From contig WGMZ01000022.1 in assembly GCA_016124735.1 (NCBI GenBank), positions 1-55,610 on the forward strand: 55,610 nucleotides of DNA, given 5' to 3'. Source of the stretch: Bacteroidota bacterium (GTDB lineage Bacteria; Bacteroidota; Bacteroidia; UBA8524). Of the stretch, positions 29,042 to 36,083 are shown piece after piece. A model generated the notes under the pieces. That model was not told the DNA's origin. It searched no databases and worked only from the letters and a program-made list of their open reading frames with translations. Positions within the stretch are counted from its first letter, which is position 1; every line of letters starts with the position of its first letter. The position numbers and the translations under genes were made by a program.

Positions 29042-30229
29042 TTACTTAACAATCTCGGTAACCTGACCTGCACCAATGGTACGACCGCCTTCACGCATAG
29101 CGAAACGAAGACCTTTTTCCATTGCGATTTCAGAGATCAGTTTTACGTTGATCGTTACGTTATCACCAGGCATTACCATTTCTGTTCCTTCCGGAAGAGT
29201 TACCTCACCGGTAACGTCTGTGGTACGGAAGTAGAACTGTGGACGGTATTTGTTAAAGAATGGAGTGTGACGTCCACCTTCTTCTTTGCTCAGGATATAC
29301 ACCTCACCTTTGAATTCAGTGTGTGGAGTTACAGAACCTGGTTTGCAGATAACCATACCACGTTTGATATCGGTTTTCTCAATACCACGAAGCAACAAAC
29401 CAGCATTATCACCAGCTTCACCACGGTCAAGGATTTTACGGAACATCTCGATACCAGTAACAGTAGAAGTCATTTTCTCTGCACCCATACCGATGATTTC
29501 AACAGGATCACCAGAGTTGATCACACCGCGTTCGATACGACCGGTAGCCACTGTTCCACGACCTGTGATAGAGAATACGTCCTCTACAGGCATAAGGAAT
29601 GGTTGGTCAATCAAACGTGGAGGAAGTGGAATCCAGCTATCAACTGCATCCATCAACGCTTTAACGGTATCAACCCATTTAGGCTCTCCATTCAAAGCAC
29701 CCAAAGCTGATCCCTGGATTACAGGAATATTGTCGCCATCGAATTCATAGAAGCTAAGAAGCTCACGAATATCCATTTCAACAAGTTCCAACAATTCTGG
29801 ATCATCCACCATGTCGGCTTTGTTCATGAATACAACAATCTGAGGTACACCTACCTGACGAGCAAGAAGGATGTGCTCGCGGGTTTGTGGCATTGCGCCA
29901 TCGGTAGCCGCAACTACCAGGATAGCACCGTCCATCTGAGCAGCACCGGTAACCATGTTTTTAACGTAGTCAGCGTGACCTGGACAGTCAACGTGAGCGT
30001 AGTGACGGTTAACAGTTTGGTACTCAACGTGTGCAGTGTTGATTGTGATACCTCTTTCTTTTTCTTCAGGAGCGGAGTCAATTGTGTCGAAAGACTTAGC
30101 CTCAGCCATTCCTGCATCAGCCAATACTTTTGTAATGGCGGCAGTCAGGGTAGTTTTACCGTGGTCAACGTGGCCAATAGTACCAATGTTAACGTGCGGT
30201 TTCGAACGGTCGAAATTCTCTTTTGCCAT
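29042..30229 (-). CDS. tuf: Elongation factor Tu
   Basis: EF-Tu delivers aminoacyl-tRNA to the ribosome using GTP. The 395-residue product has the P-loop [10 protein letters not shown], the switch II motif [12 protein letters not shown], the NKAD base-recognition motif, and the two beta-barrel domains (ending [16 protein letters not shown]). It follows tRNA-Thr(GGU) by about 40 nt and is followed by a strong terminator. Confidence 0.98.
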   Translation of the reverse strand: MAKENFDRSKPHVNIGTIGHVDHGKTTLTAAITKVLADAGMAEAKSFDTIDSAPEEKERGITINTAHVEYQTVNRHYAHVDCPGHADYVKNMVTGAAQMDGAILVVAATDGAMPQTREHILLARQVGVPQIVVFMNKADMVDDPELLELVEMDIRELLSFYEFDGDNIPVIQGSALGALNGEPKWVDTVKALMDAVDSWIPLPPRLIDQPFLMPVEDVFSITGRGTVATGRIERGVINSGDPVEIIGMGAEKMTSTVTGIEMFRKILDRGEAGDNAGLLLRGIEKTDIKRGMVICKPGSVTPHTEFKGEVYILSKEEGGRHTPFFNKYRPQFYFRTTDVTGEVTLPEGTEMVMPGDNVTINVKLISEIAMEKGLRFAMREGGRTIGAGQVTEIVK

Positions 30230-30272
30230 TTTATTTCTCGTTAATACTAATTTTAAAACTCATTCAGTTTTG

Positions 30273-30345
<73 letters not shown>

Positions 30346-30449
30346 TTATGCATATTTAGGTTGCCCTCCATCAGTTTCCCTCCGGAAGCAACGCTAAATC
30401 AGGATTCTCACCTGACACAAAACCATTTCTGGCCCTGCGATTTAAACAG

Positions 30450-30522
30450 AGCGGGAGACGAGGCTCGAACCCGCGACCTACAGCTTGGAAGGCTGTCGCT
30501 CTACCAACTGAGCTACTCCCGC
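30450..30522 (-). tRNA. tRNA-Gly (TCC anticodon)
   Basis: Minus strand; acceptor GCGGGAG/CTCCCGC, anticodon stem ACAGC/GCTGT around loop CTTCCAA giving anticodon TCC. CCA not encoded. It sits where glyT sits in E. coli. The 104-nt gap to the next tRNA holds no gene. Confidence 0.97.
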
Positions 30523-30601
30523 TTTTTTCAACCCATACTTGCGCAAGGATTGATTGGTTTTTGTACGCCTTTGCAAAGCTATCGCAGTGCGATGGAATAC
30601 A

Positions 30602-30685
30602 TGGTGGGGAGAACAGGATTCGAACCTGTGAAGCTTTCGCAACGGATTTACAGTCCGTCCCATTTGGCCACTCTGGAATCTCCCC
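30602..30685 (-). tRNA. tRNA-Tyr (GTA anticodon)
   Basis: Minus strand; acceptor GGGGAGA/TCTCCCC, anticodon stem ACGGA/TCCGT around loop CTGTAAA giving anticodon GTA, and a long class II variable arm. Unlike its neighbours, the trailing CCA appears to be encoded (30602-30604). Confidence 0.97.
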
Positions 30686-30711
30686 AGAATACACTACAAT
30701 AAGAGTATTTG

Positions 30712-30784
30712 AGCCGCCTATCGGATTCGAACCAACGACCTACTGATTACAAATCAGTTGCTCTACCAACTGAGCTAAGGCGGC
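30712..30784 (-). tRNA. tRNA-Thr (TGT anticodon)
   Basis: Minus strand; acceptor GCCGCCT/AGGCGGC, anticodon stem ACTGA/TCAGT around loop TTTGTAA giving anticodon TGT. It is the first tRNA of the tRNA-tuf transcript, the place of thrU in E. coli. Confidence 0.97.
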
Positions 30785-30805
30785 ATTCTGTCTCTTAAAA
30801 GAACT

Positions 30806-30835
30806 GTCCTCAAAAACACTGTGGATTTTGAGGAC
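30806..30835 (-). repeat. Perfect 10-bp hairpin at the start of the tRNA-tuf transcript
   Basis: GTCCTCAAAA (30806-30815) and TTTTGAGGAC (30826-30835) form a perfect stem with a 10-nt loop. It lies just downstream of the -7 box, so the transcript would begin inside or beside it. It could also serve as the stop for hpf, although the following T content is poor. Confidence 0.65.
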
Positions 30836-30837
30836 TG

Positions 30838-30868
30838 CAAAAGTATCTCTTTTTTACAAATCTGCAAA
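30838..30868 (-). promoter_or_regulatory. Promoter of the tRNA-tuf operon
   Basis: On the minus strand TTTG (30865-30868) is 19 nt before TACTTTTG (30838-30845), a perfect match to the Bacteroidota consensus TTTG-N19-TAnnTTTG. It lies between hpf and the first tRNA. Confidence 0.82.
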
Positions 30869-30885
30869 CAGAGTGAGAAAAAAAT

Positions 30886-31185
30886 TTACATAGCCAAACT
30901 CTTCTCTTTGTACTTCTTTAACTGGACTTTCAGGCTTTCAAAAGCAAGGTCAATCGCGCATTCAAATGTTCGGCATTGTTCGGCACAAAAAAGCGTCTGA
31001 TGAAAGACATTCAATTTGACTTCCAGTATTTTGTTATTGTTGCTAGATACATTCTCTAATTTCAGGTACACATTAGCGTCAACAATGCCGTCGTAAAAGG
31101 TTGTTAGCTTGGTCAGACGTTTGGTAATGTAGTCTATCAACTTTTGATCGGCTGTGAAATGAATAGATTGAATGTTGATTTCCAT
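30886..31185 (-). CDS. hpf: Ribosome hibernation/translation inhibition factor
   Basis: A 99-residue short-form HPF/RaiA protein, which binds the 30S decoding site in idle ribosomes. It has the beta-alpha-beta-beta-beta-alpha pattern, starting INIQSIHFTADQKLIDYITK and with the closing helix CAIDLAFESLKVQLKKYKEK. It lacks the C-terminal extension that dimerises ribosomes in long-form HPF. It follows xerC by 18 nt in the rpsU-xerC-hpf operon. Confidence 0.9.
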   Translation of the reverse strand: MEINIQSIHFTADQKLIDYITKRLTKLTTFYDGIVDANVYLKLENVSSNNNKILEVKLNVFHQTLFCAEQCRTFECAIDLAFESLKVQLKKYKEKSLAM

Positions 31186-31203
31186 AAGCGTTAATAAATT
31201 AGG

Positions 31204-32097
31204 TTAAGATTTAGGGTGAGCTTTGCGGTACACCTCCTTCAAACGATCAATGGAATTGTGCGTATACACCTGGGTAGCTGCCAAATTGCTGTGTCCAAGC
31301 AACTCTTTAATAGCATTCAGCTCCGCACCATTGTCGAGTAAATGGGTTGCGTAGCTGTGTCTTAATACGTGTGGGCTGCGTTTCTTCAGTGTGCTAACTG
31401 CTCCCAGCTGCTGTCGTACAATACTGTAGATCATCTTGGGGTAGGCTGGCTTGCCTTTGTCGGTTACCAATAGCTGTTCCTCATCAAAGCCTTCCCTTTG
31501 TTTCATTTGAATATATTGTCTCAACAAGTCGGCCAAATCCGGGGTTATTGGGACGAGTCTTTCCTTGTTTCTTTTTCCAAGTACCTTAATGGTTCGGGCT
31601 TCCAGATGGAGGTCTTGTTCCTTTAGTCCTATCGATTCAGACAATCGAATTCCTGTTCCGTATAGGAGCTCTAAAACAACAAAGTCGCGCCAGATCGAAA
31701 AGGAGTCTTCTGTATCAGGTTTTAACGCCAAAAGGTCTTGCATTTTTGTCTGCTCCACAAAAACGGGAAGACGTTTCGATACCTTTGGCGCCACCACCTT
31801 CTTCATGGGGTTCTCCTGAATTCTTTCCAAACGTAGGTTGTACCTGAATAATGATTTAAGGGCAGAAATTTTTCTGTTGACACTTCGGGCCTGAATGCCT
31901 TCCTGAAGCAATTCAGCTATAAAGCTTCTTACCATGGAAGACTGAATGTCTTCTATATTTTTAATGGTGTATTCCCGAAGCAGATATTCGGCGAACTGCA
32001 ATAAATCAGTTCGATATGCAGTAAGGGTGTGTTGCGAATATTTCTTTTCTCTTTCGAGGTAAAACAGGAAGTCGCTAAAAAAGAAATCTGTACCCAT
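31204..32097 (-). CDS. xerC: Tyrosine recombinase XerC-type
   Basis: A 297-residue site-specific recombinase that resolves chromosome dimers at dif. It has the N-terminal SAM-like core-binding domain (FLFYLEREKKYSQHTLTAY) and the catalytic residues of the family: Arg in LYGTGIRLSE, the His/Arg pair in HVLRHSYATHLL, His in LGHSNLAATQVY and its Tyr. Lying between rpsU and hpf, it is a core gene and not an integrase of a mobile element. XerC against XerD cannot be settled by eye. Confidence 0.9.
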   Translation of the reverse strand: MGTDFFFSDFLFYLEREKKYSQHTLTAYRTDLLQFAEYLLREYTIKNIEDIQSSMVRSFIAELLQEGIQARSVNRKISALKSLFRYNLRLERIQENPMKKVVAPKVSKRLPVFVEQTKMQDLLALKPDTEDSFSIWRDFVVLELLYGTGIRLSESIGLKEQDLHLEARTIKVLGKRNKERLVPITPDLADLLRQYIQMKQREGFDEEQLLVTDKGKPAYPKMIYSIVRQQLGAVSTLKKRSPHVLRHSYATHLLDNGAELNAIKELLGHSNLAATQVYTHNSIDRLKEVYRKAHPKS

Positions 32098-32153
32098 ACC
32101 GTGAAGGTAAAGATACAGATTTCAGTATATATTTTGGCAATTAAAAGAGAATC

Positions 32154-32345
32154 TTATTCTCCTTTGATTTGCATGTGTTGCTTGTAGCGAGCACGGATCA
32201 CTTCGTGTCTTCTTTTTACAGAAGGCTTAACGAAAGCTTGTCTTGCTCTGAGCTCCTTCAATACGCCTGTTTTCTCGTATTTCTTTTTGAATTTCTTCAG
32301 CGCTTTCTCCAGCGACTCGTTTTCTTTTACGTTAACTATAATCAT
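32154..32345 (-). CDS. rpsU: Ribosomal protein S21
   Basis: A 63-residue basic protein of the 30S subunit, involved in initiation. Recognised by VKENESLEKALKKFKKKYEK at the N-terminus and the basic tail (KPSVKRRHEVIRARYK). First gene of rpsU-xerC-hpf, 56 nt before xerC. Confidence 0.95.
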   Translation of the reverse strand: MIIVNVKENESLEKALKKFKKKYEKTGVLKELRARQAFVKPSVKRRHEVIRARYKQHMQIKGE

Positions 32346-32364
32346 CGTTTTATTGAATGGGATG

Positions 32365-32396
32365 CAAAGGTAATAAATGCAGGATTAAAAATGCAA
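32365..32396 (-). promoter_or_regulatory. Promoter of rpsU-xerC-hpf
   Basis: On the minus strand TTGC begins at 32396, 20 nt before TACCTTTG (32365-32372), a clear Bacteroidota-type promoter. Transcription should start about 12-15 nt before the rpsU ATG. Confidence 0.75.
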
Positions 32397-32412
32397 GGGT
32401 TTGTTGAATTTA

Positions 32413-32494
32413 GTCCATGGACCATTGTCCATAGACCATAGAATATGCTTTTTTGTTTTTATTTATCCATGGTCGATTTTCCATGGTCTATCAT
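32413..32494. repeat. CCATGG-rich inverted repeat block
   Basis: The gap between rpsU and the acyl-CoA dehydrogenase gene holds several near-copies of TCCATGGTC/GACCATGGA in both orientations. Pairs such as TCTATGGAC/GTCCATGGA can fold as a 9-bp stem on the minus strand. Similar short ATGGACC-type repeats occur between genes in other Bacteroidota, from memory. It may serve as the transcription end of the dehydrogenase gene. Confidence 0.6.
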
Positions 32495-33637
32495 CTAATC
32501 TTTCAGGATTGACCGCGCAATCACTAGTTTCTGTATTTCTGAGGTTCCTTCTCCAATGGTGCAGAGCTTGGAGTCTCTGTAGAATTTTTCAACCGGAAAG
32601 TCCTTGGTATATCCGTAACCTCCAAAAACCTGTATGGCTTCAGTGGACACCTTAACAGCGGCTTCGGAGGTGTAATATTTAGCCATGGCAGAAACGCGTG
32701 TAACAGGCTTACCATTGTTTTTCAAATAAGCAGCCTCCATGGTCAGGAGTTCACCGGCTTCAATCTGCATTTTCATATCGGCCAGTTTGAACGCAATGGC
32801 CTGAAAATTAGAAATGGGTTGTCCAAACTGCTCTCTTTCCTTTGAATATTTCAAGGCAGCTTCGTAAGCGCCATATGCAGTGCCCAATCCAAGGGCAGCA
32901 ATGGAAATGCGGCCTCCATCCAATACCTTCATGGCTTGAATAAAACCTTCACCAACTTTGCCTAAAATATTTGCTTTTGGAACACGGCAGTCTTCAAAGA
33001 TCATTTCTGCAGTTTCACTGCAACGCATTCCAAGTTTGTTTTCTTTTTTTCCGCCCCTGAATCCGGAAGTACCTCTCTCAACCACAAATGCGGTGATGCC
33101 GTGCGAATCCAGTAAATCGCCGGTTCGGGCAAGAACAACCGCCACATCGCCGCTGATTCCATGGGTAATCCAGTTTTTACTTCCATTTAGTATGTAATGG
33201 TCGCCGTCTTCTTTGGCCACACAGCGCATGCGCATCGCGTCTGATCCGGTATTGGCTTCGGTGAGACCCCAGGCTCCAATCCATTGTCCACTGGCGAGCT
33301 TTGGCAACCAACGCTGCTTCTGCTCTTCGTTTGCGAATTGGAGTATATGTCCGGTACAAAGTGAATTATGTGCGGCCACAGAAAGGGCGAGTGAGGAATC
33401 AATCTTGGCGAGTTCAACAATGGCCGTTACATATTCGAAATAACCAAATCCTGAGCCGCCGTAATTTTCCGGAACCAATACTCCGAGTAAGCCCATTTCA
33501 CCCAATGCGTGCATGGTGTCTTTTGGGAATATTTGTTCTTCGTCCCATTGCATCATGTAGGGACGAATATTTTTCTCGGCAAAGTCTTGAATCATCTGAC
33601 GAATCATCATCTGATTCTCTGTTTCCTCAAAATGCAT
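32495..33637 (-). CDS. Acyl-CoA dehydrogenase
   Basis: A 380-residue FAD enzyme that makes the alpha-beta double bond in an acyl-CoA. It shows the FAD-binding motif WGLTEANTGSDA, the C-terminal family signatures (QVFGGYGYTKDFPVEKFYRD) and a catalytic-base region IGEGTSEIQ in the expected place, which fits short-chain or branched-chain enzymes. The start is the ATG at 33637; the frame stays open another 66 codons, but that part is not family-like and covers the upstream terminator. It stands alone, with a -7-like TATTTTTG at 33676-33683. The exact substrate cannot be read. Confidence 0.93.
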   Translation of the reverse strand: MHFEETENQMMIRQMIQDFAEKNIRPYMMQWDEEQIFPKDTMHALGEMGLLGVLVPENYGGSGFGYFEYVTAIVELAKIDSSLALSVAAHNSLCTGHILQFANEEQKQRWLPKLASGQWIGAWGLTEANTGSDAMRMRCVAKEDGDHYILNGSKNWITHGISGDVAVVLARTGDLLDSHGITAFVVERGTSGFRGGKKENKLGMRCSETAEMIFEDCRVPKANILGKVGEGFIQAMKVLDGGRISIAALGLGTAYGAYEAALKYSKEREQFGQPISNFQAIAFKLADMKMQIEAGELLTMEAAYLKNNGKPVTRVSAMAKYYTSEAAVKVSTEAIQVFGGYGYTKDFPVEKFYRDSKLCTIGEGTSEIQKLVIARSILKD

Positions 33638-33740
33638 TTTATCTACTTGTGAATTAATCTCCGTATAAGTGCGGGCAAAAATAGTAGAATGTTTGATATA
33701 AGGCGTACTTTTCGGTGACTTGGTATTGTTTTTAAATACA

Positions 33741-33763
33741 AACAGGGGCACGAAACCCCTGTT
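33741..33763 (-). terminator. Terminator after the penicillin-binding protein gene
   Basis: AACAGGGG (33741-33748) and CCCCTGTT (33756-33763) form a perfect 8-bp stem with a 7-nt loop, followed on the minus strand by the T-rich TGTATTT. It should end the porW-pbp1A transcript. The rest of 33638-33878 holds no gene I can recognise. Confidence 0.65.
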
Positions 33764-33878
33764 ATGCAAACGCTGATCAACAAGTTGGAACCAAGACCTT
33801 ATGGTACCGCTATGGAATGGCCTTGTTGCCGCCATTCATCATAGTGACGAATGAGTCTTAGAATATGTTGCATGTCGT

Positions 33879-36083
33879 TCATCGAGAACCTAAAGGTCCG
33901 TCGCGGCCCACATCTTGATGCGGCTGCTGATACCGGTCGCAATCGACTTCGATGGTAAGTGGTTTTGAAGGCTCTTCAAATGGGCCATCATACAGATTAA
34001 TGGATTTGTCAGCGTATACCTTTTGCATATAAAAGGCCCAGATGGGCATCGACATAGCCGAACCTCCTCCGAGACCCAATGTTTTAAAATGCACGGCACG
34101 ATGGTCGTTACCTACCCATCCGCCGGAGACCAGATTCGGTGTTACACCAATAAACCACCCATCCGATTGATTTTGCGTGGTCCCTGTTTTACAGGCAATG
34201 GGGTTGGTGAGGTTGTACACATAACGCAATCGTGCAGCCGTTCCGAAAGTGGCTCTTTCCATCATCTTTAACATAACATAGGCCGTCTGTTCGCTCATGG
34301 CTTGCTGTGTTTCGGGAAGGGAAGAGTAAACTACAACCCCGTTTTTGTCTTCAATTCGCTTAATATAGAATGGACGAACGAATACCCCTTTATTGGCAAA
34401 GGTTCCAAAAGCTCCAATCATTTCATACACCGACAAACTCATGGTTCCAAGGCAAATGGATGGATAAGCTTCCAATGTTCCTTTGATACCCATTTTTCTG
34501 GCCAGGTCAATGACATTTCGCGGACCGTTCGGCCCCAATTGTTTCATCAGATAGGCCGAAATGCTGTTTACAGAAAGCGCGAGTGCTTTTCTTAATTGCA
34601 TGGTGCCGCCATACTTCCCGTCGGCATTTTTTGGTGTCCAATTATCATAATCTTCGAACACCACCGGCTCGTTGGGAGCCTCAAAACATGGTGAATAACC
34701 ATTATCTACCGCCATGGTGTAGACAAAAGGTTTAAATGTGGACCCTACTTGACGGGTACTGTTGATGTTGACATGATCGTATTTGAAGTAGCGGTGATCA
34801 ATGCCGCCCACCCAGGCCTTGATTTCTCCCGTATGCGGGTCGAATGACATGAACCCGGTCTGAAGAAAATACTGGTAATATTTCACTGAATCCAGGGGAG
34901 TCATGGTGGTGTCTTTTTCCTGATGAGGACTGTCCCATGAGAATACGGTCATCTTTACCGGGGTATTGAAGTTCTTTTCAATCTCTTTGTCGGTATAATC
35001 GGCTTCCTTGAGCATCTGGTACCTCGGAGATTTTTTCATCGCCTCTTCTATAATGATTGTATGTTCTCCCCAGGGCTCCTGGTTCTTCCATTGAGCAAAG
35101 AATTTTTTCTGGTGGACGCTGAGGTGCTTTTTCACAGCCTCTTCTGCATAATTTTGCATGCGGCTATCCAGAGTGACGTAAATTTTAAGACCATCTCTGT
35201 AAAGATCGTAGCCATTTTCTTCACACCAGTCTTTGAGTTCCAGTCGCAATTGCTCACGGAAATAGGTGGCAATTCCCAGATTATGATCTTCCCGCTGAAA
35301 ATGCAGTTTTGTTTCGGATAGAATCAAGGAGTCTTTTTGTTCCGGACTCAGATAGCCGTTTCTTTCCATCTGCTGAAAAACCACATTTCTCCTCTCCAGA
35401 TTGTTTTCTTCGTTTAAAACCGGATTGAACAAAACCGGGTTTTTTGCCATTCCTACCAAGGTGGCAGCCTGATCGAGTGTCAGTTTATCGGGAGTAGTTT
35501 TGAAGTAAATTTTCGCCGCAGAATTGATGCCAACTGCCTGGTAGAGAAAGTCGAATTTGTTGAAATACATGGCGATGATTTCTTCTTTTGTGTAGCGTCT
35601 TTCAAGTTGAACCGCTATGACCCATTCTTTCAGCTTTTGCTTTATGCGGTCGACAATATTATCTGACGGCTTTTCCGTAAAAAGCATTTTTGCCAACTGC
35701 TGTGTAATGGTACTTCCCCCGCCGGCTTTTCCCAATTTAATAACGGCTCTGGCCAATGAGCGAATATCGATTCCCGAATGTTCAAAGAAGCGCTCATCTT
35801 CCGTCGCTACCAATGCCTGAATCAAATAAGGCGATAGCTCTTTGTATTTTACCGGAGTGCGGTTTTCAATAAAAAATTTCCCGATAATTTCTTCATCGGA
35901 GCTGATGATTTCAGTGGCCACATTATTCTTTGGGTTTTCCAGTTCCTTCACATCAGGTAAATTCCCAAATAGACCATTGCTGATCAGAAAGAATAAGAAA
36001 ACAACCAAAAGTATCCCGCTGAAAAACAGTCCCCAAAACCAAAATAGCAGTCGGGTAAATCTGTTCTTTTTAGACTTCGTCAT
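33879..36083 (-). CDS. mrcA: Class A penicillin-binding protein (PBP1a-like)
   Basis: A 734-residue bifunctional peptidoglycan synthase with an N-terminal membrane anchor (about 12-34). The GT51 glycosyltransferase domain has its catalytic Glu95 in VATEDERFFEHSGID and the GGGSTITQQLAK motif. The transpeptidase domain has SxxK in GSTFKPF, SxN in ALSVNSISAYL and KTG in CKTGTTQNQSDGWFIG. It overlaps porW as ATGA, so cell-wall synthesis is translationally coupled to a T9SS component. The C-terminus is short, without extra domains. Confidence 0.95.
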   Translation of the reverse strand: MTKSKKNRFTRLLFWFWGLFFSGILLVVFLFFLISNGLFGNLPDVKELENPKNNVATEIISSDEEIIGKFFIENRTPVKYKELSPYLIQALVATEDERFFEHSGIDIRSLARAVIKLGKAGGGSTITQQLAKMLFTEKPSDNIVDRIKQKLKEWVIAVQLERRYTKEEIIAMYFNKFDFLYQAVGINSAAKIYFKTTPDKLTLDQAATLVGMAKNPVLFNPVLNEENNLERRNVVFQQMERNGYLSPEQKDSLILSETKLHFQREDHNLGIATYFREQLRLELKDWCEENGYDLYRDGLKIYVTLDSRMQNYAEEAVKKHLSVHQKKFFAQWKNQEPWGEHTIIIEEAMKKSPRYQMLKEADYTDKEIEKNFNTPVKMTVFSWDSPHQEKDTTMTPLDSVKYYQYFLQTGFMSFDPHTGEIKAWVGGIDHRYFKYDHVNINSTRQVGSTFKPFVYTMAVDNGYSPCFEAPNEPVVFEDYDNWTPKNADGKYGGTMQLRKALALSVNSISAYLMKQLGPNGPRNVIDLARKMGIKGTLEAYPSICLGTMSLSVYEMIGAFGTFANKGVFVRPFYIKRIEDKNGVVVYSSLPETQQAMSEQTAYVMLKMMERATFGTAARLRYVYNLTNPIACKTGTTQNQSDGWFIGVTPNLVSGGWVGNDHRAVHFKTLGLGGGSAMSMPIWAFYMQKVYADKSINLYDGPFEEPSKPLTIEVDCDRYQQPHQDVGRDGPLGSR

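Noticed and set aside
29267-29750. Two frames of about 150 codons opposite tuf
   Set aside because: Antisense shadows of a highly biased gene; no start signals or motifs.
31204-32097. The tyrosine recombinase as a sign of an integrated element
   Set aside because: It lies in an operon with rpsU and hpf, has XerC length, and no attachment repeats or phage genes are nearby.
32495-33835. A 446-residue version of the acyl-CoA dehydrogenase
   Set aside because: The extra 66 N-terminal residues are not family-like and would be encoded across the upstream terminator; ATG 33637 is better.
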